Source: Pseudomonas sp. TCU-HL1
GTDB taxonomy: Bacteria > Pseudomonadota > Gammaproteobacteria > Pseudomonadales > Pseudomonadaceae
Assembly (NCBI RefSeq): GCF_001708505.1
Contig: NZ_CP015992.1
Coordinates: 310,001 to 374,000 of the forward strand
DNA length: 64,000 bases
Direction of reading: 5' to 3'
Below are positions 8,463 through 18,100 of this stretch, in pieces; the stretch's first letter is position 1; each line of letters begins with the position of its first letter. Below the pieces are notes generated by a model. It had not been told where the DNA came from, made no database searches, and was given only the letters and a program-made list of their open reading frames with translations. The translations under genes were made by a program, and so were the position numbers.

Positions 8463-8999
8463 ATGTCGGATTCGCAGACTCCCTTCCAGCTCCTATTCGA
8501 AATCGACCAGCGCTGTCGCGCGCTGGCGGCGGGTCTGCCTGCGCAAAAGCAGGTGGTGCAGAGCTGGAGCGGCATCGGTTTCCGCATGGGCGAGCGCTTG
8601 TTCGTGGCGCCCATGGGCGAGGTCAGCGAAGTGCTGCACGAGCCGCGGCACACCTCGTTGCCGGGTGTGAAAACCTGGGTCAAGGGGGTGTCCAACGTGC
8701 GTGGGCGCCTGTTGCCCGTCATGGACTTGTGCGGCTTCTTCGGCAGCGAACTGTCGCCGCTGCGCAAGCAACGCCGTGTCCTGGTGGTGGACTACCAGGA
8801 GATCTTTGCCGGCCTGATCGTCGACGAAGTCTTCGGCATGCAGCATTTTCTGGTCGATGCCTTCAGCGAGGCGTTGCCTCCGCTGGAAGCCAGCATCCAG
8901 CCCTTCATCCACGGTGTTTTCCATCGCGAGCAGCCCTGGCTGGTGTTCAGCCCGCACGCGCTGGCCCAGCACCAGGCGTTTCTCGAGGTGGCTGTCTAG
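8463..8999 (+). CDS. pilI: CheW-like adaptor PilI
   Basis: A 178-residue CheW-domain adaptor linking receptor PilJ to kinase ChpA. Typical beta-barrel segments are seen: FVAPMGEVSEVLHEP, LPGVKTWVKGVSNVRGRLLPVMDL (the CheW glycine/arginine turn) and GLIVDEVFGMQHF. The gene is followed by a 140-bp spacer with three hairpins before pilJ, which may lower or separate downstream expression. Confidence 0.95.
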   Translation: MSDSQTPFQLLFEIDQRCRALAAGLPAQKQVVQSWSGIGFRMGERLFVAPMGEVSEVLHEPRHTSLPGVKTWVKGVSNVRGRLLPVMDLCGFFGSELSPLRKQRRVLVVDYQEIFAGLIVDEVFGMQHFLVDAFSEALPPLEASIQPFIHGVFHREQPWLVFSPHALAQHQAFLEVAV

Positions 9000-9005
9000 A
9001 TTCGA

Positions 9006-9093
9006 CGCGAAGCGCCTGACGCTTCGCGCTGGTCACCGGGACAGCGTTCCCGGGGCCGAGGCTTCAAGGTTGGGCCGGCTCTGCCGGCCCTTT
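9006..9093 (+). terminator. Triple-hairpin spacer between pilI and pilJ (candidate attenuator)
   Basis: Three successive stems fill this gap: CGCGAAGCG/CGCTTCGCG at 9006-9028, CCGGGA/TCCCGG at 9036-9053, and GGGCCGGC/GCCGGCCC at 9072-9090 followed by TTT. The last has an 8-bp stem, 3-nt loop and a short T tract, so it could be a weak intrinsic terminator inside the pil-chp transcript or a processing/stability element. Confidence 0.5.
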
Positions 9094-9139
9094 GGCGTTA
9101 CATGGGAATACAGTGGTTGGTCCAGGCGGGGGCCCGATA

Positions 9140-11188
9140 ATGAAAAGACTGAACGCAGGCAATCTGTTTTCCGGGGTGCGCAGTACGTCGTTGATCGCCG
9201 GACTCTTCGTGGTCCTGATCATCGCCATCGTGCTGCTGTTCGCGAACTTCGCGTACCTCAACACCCAGGCTAACTACGACAAGGAATACATCAGCCACGC
9301 AGGTGAGCTGCGCGTGCTGTCCCAGCGTATTGCCAAGAACTCCAGTGAATCCGCAGCGGGCAAGGCCGAAGCCTTCGCCCTGCTGAAGGACGCGCGTAAC
9401 GACTTCGAGACGCGCTGGAACCACCTGGTCAAGGGCGACGCCGCCACCGGCCTGCCTGCCGCACCGGTCGCCGTGAAGGGCGAGATGGATGCCGTGCAGA
9501 AAGACTGGGACAGCCTGCGCAAGAACGCCGACGCCATCCTGGCCAGCGAACAGACCGTACTTTCCCTGCACCAGGTAGCCGCTACCCTGGCCGAAACTAT
9601 TCCGCAGCTGCAGGTCGAGTACGAGGAAGTGGTCGACATCCTCCTCGAAAGCGGCGCGCCCGCCAGCCAGGTTTCCGTGGCCCAGCGCCAGTCGCTGCTG
9701 GCCGAACGTATCCTTGGCTCGGTGAACAAGGTGCTGGCCGGTGACGAAGACTCCGTGCAGGCCGCCGACATGTTCGGCCGCGACGCCAGCCTGTTCGGCC
9801 GCGTACTGAACGCGATGCTCGAAGGCAACGCGGCGATGGAGATTTCCAAGGTCACCAACACCGAGGCGCTGGAGCGCCTGCAGGAGATTTCCGAACTCTT
9901 CGAATTCGTGTCCGGCTCGGTGGACGAGATTCTCGAAACCTCGCCTGAACTCTTCCAGGTCCGTGAGTCCGCCAACACTATCTTCACCGGTTCCCAGACC
10001 TTGCTGGACAAGGCTTCCGGGCTGACCAGCGGCTTCGAGAACCTGGCCTCCGGCCGTGGCCTGAACACCCTGGCCGGCTACGTGCTGGGCGCCCTGGCCC
10101 TCGGCTCGATCATCCTGATCGGCCTGGTGATGGTGCAGAGCACCCGCAACCGCCTGGCCGAAACCGCTGCGAAGAACGAACGTAACCAGGCTGCGATTCT
10201 GCGTCTGCTCGACGAAATCGCCGACCTCGCCGACGGTGACCTGACGGTAGCCGCGACCGTAACCGAGGACTTCACCGGTGCGATCGCGGACTCCATCAAC
10301 TACTCCATCGACCAGCTCCGCGAGCTGGTGGAAACCATCAACCTGACCGCCGTGCAGGTGGCCGCCGCCGCCCAGGAAACCCAGGCCACCGCCATGCACC
10401 TGGCCGAGGCTTCCGAGCACCAGGCCCAGGAAATCGCCGGCGCCTCCGCCGCGATCAACGAAATGGCCGTGTCCATTGACCAGGTATCGGCGAACGCCTC
10501 CGAGTCCTCTGCGGTAGCGGAACGTTCCGTAGCCATCGCCAACAAGGGCAACGAAGTGGTGCACAACACCATCACCGGCATGGACAACATCCGTGAGCAG
10601 ATCCAGGACACCTCGAAGCGAATCAAGCGCCTCGGTGAATCGTCCCAGGAGATCGGTGACATCGTGAGCCTGATCAACGACATTGCCGACCAGACCAACA
10701 TCCTCGCCCTTAACGCTGCGATCCAGGCCTCCATGGCCGGTGACGCGGGCCGCGGCTTCGCCGTGGTAGCGGACGAGGTACAGCGCCTCGCAGAACGTTC
10801 CTCCGCCGCGACCAAGCAGATCGAGGCCCTGGTGAAGACCATTCAGACCGACACCAACGAAGCGGTTATCTCCATGGAGCAGACCACTTCCGAAGTGGTC
10901 CGCGGTGCCCGCTTGGCCCAGGACGCCGGTGTGGCCCTGGAAGAGATCGAGAAGGTATCCAAGACGCTCGCGGCACTCATCCAGAACATCTCCAACGCCG
11001 CTCGTCAGCAAGCGTCCTCGGCTGGCCATATCTCCAACACCATGAACGTGATCCAGGAGATCACGTCGCAGACCTCGGCGGGTACCACCGCCACTGCGAA
11101 GAGCATCGGTAACCTGGCGAAGATGGCAAGCGAGATGCGCAAGTCGGTTTCCGGCTTCAAGCTGCCGGAAACCGAGGAAATAGCCTGA
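9140..11188 (+). CDS. pilJ: Pilus chemoreceptor PilJ (methyl-accepting protein)
   Basis: Transmembrane receptor of the Pil-Chp system, 682 residues from the ATG beginning MKRLNAGNLFSG; an upstream in-frame start is rejected because it runs through the spacer hairpin. Two membrane helices are visible (about residues 19-43 and 313-336) enclosing a helical periplasmic sensor domain with two repeated PilJ-type bundles. The cytoplasmic part has a HAMP-like segment and a signalling hairpin with tip motif DIADQTNILALNAAIQA followed by AGRGFAVVADEVQRLAERS. In P. aeruginosa it senses pilin or surface contact. Confidence 0.96.
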   Translation: MKRLNAGNLFSGVRSTSLIAGLFVVLIIAIVLLFANFAYLNTQANYDKEYISHAGELRVLSQRIAKNSSESAAGKAEAFALLKDARNDFETRWNHLVKGDAATGLPAAPVAVKGEMDAVQKDWDSLRKNADAILASEQTVLSLHQVAATLAETIPQLQVEYEEVVDILLESGAPASQVSVAQRQSLLAERILGSVNKVLAGDEDSVQAADMFGRDASLFGRVLNAMLEGNAAMEISKVTNTEALERLQEISELFEFVSGSVDEILETSPELFQVRESANTIFTGSQTLLDKASGLTSGFENLASGRGLNTLAGYVLGALALGSIILIGLVMVQSTRNRLAETAAKNERNQAAILRLLDEIADLADGDLTVAATVTEDFTGAIADSINYSIDQLRELVETINLTAVQVAAAAQETQATAMHLAEASEHQAQEIAGASAAINEMAVSIDQVSANASESSAVAERSVAIANKGNEVVHNTITGMDNIREQIQDTSKRIKRLGESSQEIGDIVSLINDIADQTNILALNAAIQASMAGDAGRGFAVVADEVQRLAERSSAATKQIEALVKTIQTDTNEAVISMEQTTSEVVRGARLAQDAGVALEEIEKVSKTLAALIQNISNAARQQASSAGHISNTMNVIQEITSQTSAGTTATAKSIGNLAKMASEMRKSVSGFKLPETEEIA

Positions 11189-11223
11189 CCAGGGGAGGCG
11201 CCGCGGCCTGAGGCTGCGGCACG

Positions 11224-12111
11224 ATGGCCATGAATCAAGGGCACGACAGCATGCAGCCAGGCGGCGTCTGGGCCTTGAAACCCCTGGCCGACATGACGAC
11301 AGCGGAATTCCACGATTGGCAGAAGCTGCTCGAGGAACGCACCGGCGTGGTGGTCAACGAGCAGCGCCGCTCCTTCCTGCAGGCCAATCTCAGTGCGCGC
11401 ATGCGCGAATTGGACGTGCAGGACTACGCCAGCTACTACCGCCAGGTCACCGACGGCCCGCGGGGCGCGGTGGAATGGTCGACCCTGCTGGACCGCCTGA
11501 CGGTGCAGGAGACCCGATTCTTTCGTCATGGGCCTTCCTTCGAGCACCTTGCCCACTACTTGCGCGGGCGCGTCGAAGCAGGCCTGGAACGTCCCCTGGA
11601 AATCTGGAGCGTGGGCTGCTCCAGCGGTGAAGAACCTTATTCCCTGGCCATGGTGGCGGCCGAGGCGCTTGCCGATACCTGGCAGCCGGATTGCTTCGGC
11701 GTGACCGGTACCGATATCAGCCTCAACGCCCTGGCCAAGGCCCGTGAGGGCCTGTATGGCGCCCGGCGCCTGGAACAGCTGGAGGCGCGACTCGCCAAAC
11801 GCTATTTCCAGGCCCAGGACGATGGCCGTTACAAGGTAGTGCCGAGCCTGGCCGCACGCGTGTGCTGTGCCCGGCTCAATGTGCTGGAACTGGCGAAGGC
11901 GCCAATGTCCGGCATGGACGTAATTTTCTGTCAGAACCTGTTGATCTACTTCCGCCGCTGGCGCCGCCGGGACATCCTCAATCGCCTGGCCGAGCGCCTG
12001 GCGCCAGGAGGCCTGATGGTGCTGGGTGTGGGCGAAGTAGTGGGTTGGCAGCATCCGGACCTCGAACCGGTGCCCAATGAACAGATTCTGGCATTCACCC
12101 GGAAGGGATAG
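11224..12111 (+). CDS. pilK: CheR-type chemoreceptor methyltransferase PilK
   Basis: SAM-dependent glutamate methyltransferase of 295 residues for PilJ. N-terminal CheR helical domain to about residue 95, then the SAM-binding Rossmann domain with VGCSSGEEPYSLAMVAAEAL, the GTDISLNALAKAREGLY segment and the FCQNLLIYF motif. Two alternative Met codons follow the first by 3 and 10 codons. It is followed by chpA after 9 bp. Confidence 0.95.
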   Translation: MAMNQGHDSMQPGGVWALKPLADMTTAEFHDWQKLLEERTGVVVNEQRRSFLQANLSARMRELDVQDYASYYRQVTDGPRGAVEWSTLLDRLTVQETRFFRHGPSFEHLAHYLRGRVEAGLERPLEIWSVGCSSGEEPYSLAMVAAEALADTWQPDCFGVTGTDISLNALAKAREGLYGARRLEQLEARLAKRYFQAQDDGRYKVVPSLAARVCCARLNVLELAKAPMSGMDVIFCQNLLIYFRRWRRRDILNRLAERLAPGGLMVLGVGEVVGWQHPDLEPVPNEQILAFTRKG

Positions 12112-12120
12112 CAGACGGCT

Positions 12121-15100
12121 ATGACTGATCGGCACGACTACGTCGCCCTCGAGTGGGTCAAGGGCGAGATCGCGGAAACCCTGAAGCAGGCACGGCAGGC
12201 TCTCGAGGCCTTTGTCGAAAACCCGCAGGACCCGACGCGCATGCGTTTCTGCCTGACCTATATCCACCAGGTCCAGGGCACGCTGCAGATGGTCGAGTTC
12301 TACGGCGCGGCTCTGCTCGCCGAGGAAATGGAGCGTCTGGCCCAGGCCCTGATGGAAGGCCGGGCGGCCAACCGGGGCGAGGCCCTGGAAGTGCTGATGC
12401 AGGCCATCCTGCAGCTGCCGCCCTACCTGGATCGCATCCAGAGCGCGCGCCGGGACCTGCCGATGGTCCTGCTGCCGCTGCTCAACGACCTGCGCGCCGC
12501 CCGCGGCGACAACCTGCTGTCGGAAACCAGCCTGTTCGCGCCGGACCTGTCCAGCGTGATGCCGGCGCTGTCCATGGACAGCCTGGCGCGCATGCGTACG
12601 GCCGAGCTGCCGGTGCTGCTGCGCAAGCTGCGGCAAATGCTGCAGACCGCCCTGGTAGGCGTGATCCGTAACCAGGACCTGGCGACCAACCTAGGCTACA
12701 TGGCGCGAGTCTTCGCTCGCCTCGAATCCCTCTGTCAGGACGCGCCGCTTGGTCCGCTCTGGCAGATCGCCTCCGGTCTCGTGGAAGGCCTGGCCAACGG
12801 CAGCGTGGTCAACGGCTCCTCAGTGCGCAACCTACTGCGTCAGGTGGACAAGGAACTCAAGCGCCTGCTGGATCAGAGCGCTGACGGGTTCAACCAGGCC
12901 GCCCCGGAAGACCTGGTGAAGAACCTGCTCTTCTACATCGCCAAGGCCCCGGCGCAGTCGCCGCGCATCCGCGCCCTCAAGGAACGCTACCGCCTCGATG
13001 AAGCCCTGCCGGACACCGCCGTGGTGGACGAGGAACGCGCCCGTCTGGCCGGCCCCGACCGCGATGCCATGCGTTCCGTGGTCACCGCGCTGTGCGAAGA
13101 GCTGGTGCGGGTCAAGGACAGCCTGGACCTCTTCGTGCGCAGCGACCGCAGTGGCGTTGCCGAACTGGACTCCCTGTTGCCGCCGCTCAAGCAGATTGCC
13201 GACACCCTGGCGGTGCTGGGTTTCGGCCAGCCGCGCAAGGTCATCCTCGACCAGATTGACGTGATCCACAGCCTGTCCCTCGGCCAGCGTGAGCCGAGTG
13301 ACGCGGTGCTGATGGACGTGGCCGGCGCGCTGCTTTACGTGGAAGCCACCCTGGCCGGCATGGTCGGCCCGGCGGCGGAGGGCGCGGCCGAAGAAAGCCA
13401 CCTGCCCACCACCGATGTGGCGCAGATTCACCAACTGGTGATCAAAGAGGCGCGCAACGGCCTGGAGCAGGCCAAGGACGCCATCATCGAGTTCATTGCC
13501 TCGCAGTGGAACCACGAACACCTGGCCCGTGTGCCGGAACTGCTGACCCAGGCCCGAGGCGGCCTGGCGATGATCCCGCTGCCGCGCGCCGCTGCCCTGC
13601 TGGAAGCGTGCAACCGCTATATCCAGGAGCAACTGCTGGCCCGCAAGGCCGTGCCCAACTGGCAGAGCCTGGACACCCTGGCCGACGCCATCACCAGCGT
13701 CGAGTACTACCTTGAACGCCTTTCCGAGGACCACGCCGCCCAGGGCGACCTGATCCTCGACGTGGCCGAGGAAAGCCTGGACGCGCTGGGTTATCCGCTG
13801 CAGGAAAAACCCTCCATCCTCGATCGCGAGGACGAGGAAGAACCCCTGGCGCCCCTGGCCGATCCCCTGCAGGAAATCGAAGTCCTGGCCGCTGAAGAGT
13901 CGGAACTGAGCCAGCACCTGGATCTGGATGACGCCCCCGAAGCTGCCTTGCCGCAGGCCGAGATGCTGTCCTTCGAAGATATCCCGGCCCTGAGCGAAAC
14001 TGCGCCGGCCGCCGAAAGCGAGTTGCTGGTGGCCGATGACAACTGGACCCTGGGCGAGCTGGAAGCCGAGCCCGCGTCCGACAGCATCGATTTCAGCCTC
14101 GATGCCCCGTTGGAGCTGGCCGCCGTCGCGCCGCAAGTGGAGATCGAGCGGGAACTGCTGGTCTCCGATGACAACTGGAGCCTGGGTGAACTGGAGGCCG
14201 AGCCTGCCGCCGAAAGCATCGACCTCAGCCTCGACGCACCGTTGGAGCTGAGCGCGCCGGTCATGCAACTTGCCGAAGGCGAGCCCTTGCCGAGCCTGGA
14301 CCTGACCGAACTGGACAGCCTGCCGGCCGAGACCGACGTGCCGGTGGCCGGCGATGACGAGCTGCTGGACTTCAGTCTCGACGCGCCGCTGGAGTTCGGC
14401 GATGGCCAGCCGCTGCCGAGCTTCGACCTGGCCGATCTGGAAGAGCTGCCGCCAGCGTTGCCGGGGGATCCGGTTGGCCTCGATATGCCGCTGGAGAGCG
14501 CCGAAGCGCTGCCGAGCCTGGACCTGGACGAACTGGAAGTTCTGCCCGCCGCCGATCCGGTGGCCGAGCTGGACGCACTGAACCTCGAAGACCTGCCGGC
14601 GCCGCTGGAGTGGGACGAAGCTGCCCTGGCAGAGCTTGGTCTGCCGGAAGTGGAACTGCCCAGCGCCCCGGAAACGGCGCCGGTGGAAGCCGCAGCCGCC
14701 GAGCGCCCGATGTCCCTGGCCGAAGTCATGTCCGCGCCGATGCCCGCATTCAACCCGCCGGCCCGTGAGGTGCCGCCGAGTCTGTTGCCGCCGCCCGCCG
14801 ACGAAGAACCCGTGGAAGACGAGTTGCAGGAAGTCTTCATCGAAGAAGCCGGCGAAGTGCTGGAAACCCTGGCCATCTACCTGCCGCGCTGGTATGCCGA
14901 CAGCCACGACCGTGATGCCCTGGGTGAAGTGCGCCGTGCCTTCCATACCCTGAAAGGCAGCGGTCGCATGGTTCGTGCCCTGGTGATCGGGGAGCTGAGC
15001 TGGTCGATCGAGAACCTGTTGAACCGCGTACTGGATCGCAGCATCGAAGCTGGAACGCCCGTGCAGAACGTGGTGCAGGACGTGGTCGACCTGCTGCCCG

Positions 15101-18100
15101 CGCTGGTCGAGGAGTACGCTGCCAAGGCCCAGCGCCAGCGCGACGACGTCGACCTGCTGGCTGCGACCGCCCATGCCCTGGCCAAAGGGCAAAACCTCCC
15201 AAAAACTGACGCCCCGGGTTCAGAGCAGGCCGTCGAGCCCGTGGGCGAGTCGCACGATCCTGTCATCACCGAGTCGGGTGAGGCGCTGGACCCGCAGCTC
15301 CTGGAGATATTCCGCAACGAAGCGGAACTCCACCTGGAAACTCTGGCCAGCTTCATCAGGGCCTGCGAACAGGAGCTGCCCCAGTCGGTCAACGACGATC
15401 TCCAGCGCGCCTTGCACACCCTCAAGGGCAGCGCGCACATGGCCGGCATCCTGCCGATCGCCGAGATCGCCACGCCGCTGGAGAAGCTGGCCAAGGAGTA
15501 CAAGACCAACCTCCTCAGCATCGATCTCTCCGAGACTGAGTTGCTGCGCGAGGCGATGAGCCTGCTGCAGCAGGGCGTGGCCCAACTGGACAGCGCGCCG
15601 CTGGCGCCCATTCCGGGTACCGAAGCGCTGCTGGAACGCATCCACCGACTGCACCAGGGTCGCCTGGACGCGGCCCATGCCGCGCGCCGTGACGACAAGG
15701 GCGAAGCGCGCGACCCGCAGATGATTTCCCTGTTCCTCGCCGAGGGCATGGACATCCTGCTGGATGCCGAGGACTTGCTGCGCCGCTGGCGCGAGCATCC
15801 GTCCGAGCGCCAGGAACTGGGCGCGCTGCTGGAAGAGCTGAGCACCCTGGGCCGTGGCGCCGAGATGGCCGAGCTGCCGCAGATCGAAGAACTCTGCGAA
15901 GCCCTGCTGGACGTCTATGGTGCGGTGGACGAAGGCAGCCTGCCGGTCAGTGAGCGCTTCTTCAGCGAAGCCGAGGCGGCCCACGAAGCCCTGATCGGCA
16001 TGATGGATCAGGTGGCCGCGGCCATGGAGGTCAGTCCCTGCCCCGAGCGGGCGCAGGCGCTGCGCAACCTGCTGCAGGAAGTGGTCGACCCCCTCGCCCT
16101 GGCGCTGCTGGAGCCCGGCGGCGCCGCCGACCTGGACATCGATGAACTGGATGCCGGCGACGTCGACTGGGCGCTAGCCGAGGACCGTCCGCCGCTGCCT
16201 GAGCTGCAGGAAGAGCCGCTGGCCCTGCGGGAGGTCGCGTTGGCGGAACTGGCGGCGTTCGATCCTGAACAGGAACCGGATGCCGCGCCGCTGGACGCGG
16301 TCCCGGCTGAGCTGGATGAGGAAATGGTCGCCATCTTCCTCGAAGAAGCGGTGGACATCCTCGATAGCGCCGGCAAGGCGCTGGAGCGCTGGCTCGGCGA
16401 GCCGGGCAACAATCCGGCGCTGCTGGCTTTGCAACGTGACTTGCACACCCTGAAGGGTGGGGCCCGTATGGCCGAGATTCGCCCTATTGGCGATCTCGCC
16501 CATGAACTCGAGTCCCTTTACGAGGGCTTGGTGGACCGCCGCTACAGCCATTCGCCACGCCTGGCCAAGCTGTTGGAGACGAGCCACGACTGCCTCGCCG
16601 GCCTGTTGGAACAACTGCAGGCGCGCCGGGTTCTGATCGATCCGCTGCAGCTGATCCAGGACATTCGCGGCTTCCGCCAGGGCGGCGCGCAAAGCCTTTC
16701 GGCCGCCGTTGTGCAGCCGTTGCCGGATCTCGACGCCTTCGATGACGAACTGCTCCAAGACGAAGGGATCGAGCAGGAGGCGGCCATCGAGCTGAACACC
16801 CCGTTCGACGCCGCCAACGACGAGCTGGCGGACGAGGTTATCGCAGTGGATCCTGTTGCCGCGCAATCCATAGCCACGGAACCCAATGCCGAAACGTCGC
16901 TGGCCGCGTTGCTGGATATCAGCACCGCCGAAGCGTCGGTCGTCCAGGCTGCGCCAGAAGTGCACGCGTTCGACAGCGACCAGGATCCGGAGCTGGTGGA
17001 AATCTTCCTCGAAGAAGGTTTCGATATTCTCGACAGCGCCGGCGCCGCCTTGCAGCGCTGGATCGAAGCCCCGGACAACAGCCTCGAAGTCGAGGCCCTG
17101 CAACGTGACTTGCACACCCTCAAGGGCGGTGCGCGCATGGCCGAGATCAGCCCCATCGGCGACCTCGCCCATGAACTGGAATTCCTCTACGAAGGCCTTT
17201 GTGGCGGCCGTCTGCGTGCCAGCCCGGCGCTCTTTGGCCTGCTTCAGGCCTGCCAGGATCGCCTGAGCGAAATGCTCGAAGCGGTGCGCGCGCGCCGTTC
17301 GCTGCCCGATGGCTGCGCGCTGATCGAAGCCATCCAGCGCTGGCGCGCCAACCCCGATGAACAGCTGAGCATGCCCAGCAGCGTGCGCCTGCAGCCGGCC
17401 GTGGAAGACAACCTGGAGGCTGTGGCCGAGGCGGATATCCTCGACATCTTCCTGGAAGAGGCCGACGACCTGCTGGAGTCCATGGATGCCGCCATTGGTC
17501 GCTGGGAAGAAGAGCGCGGGGAAAATAGCCACTTCGACGAGCTGCTGCGTGTCCTGCACACCCTCAAGGGCGGCGCGCGGCTGGCCGGGCAGAAACGTCT
17601 GGGCGATCTTACCCATGACCTGGAACAACACCTGATCGAGGCCCAGCAGCAGGGGGCGCCCTGGCCGGAAAGCCTGTTCCTCGATGTGCAGTCCGGCTAC
17701 GAAGGCCTTCAGGCCGAACTGGAGGAACTGCGCCAGCAGCTCGATCAGAGCCTGGTAGAAGACCTGCCGGCTGCGGCTCCGGTGCCGAGCCCGGTGGACA
17801 TGCCGCAGCTCAACAGCCCGATCGTGGCCGCCAGCGTGCAGCCGCAGGCGCTCAGCGAAGAGCGTGTGCTGCCCTTCGTGCTGCGCGCCCGGGAAGCCGC
17901 CCAGGAGGCTGCCGCGCGCCGCGCGCCTCAGGAGTTGGTGAAAGTGCCGGCGGAGCTGCTGGAGGGTCTGGTCAACCTGGCGGGCGAAACCTCGATCTTC
18001 CGTGGTCGGGTCGAGCAGCAGGTCAGCGACTTCAGCTTCACCCTGAGCGAGATGGAAGCCACCATCGAGCGGGTGCGCGACCAGTTGCGCCGACTCGACA

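Noticed and set aside
9098..11029. 643-codon open frame opposite pilJ
   Set aside because: Antisense to a clear chemoreceptor gene, with no family motif or RBS.
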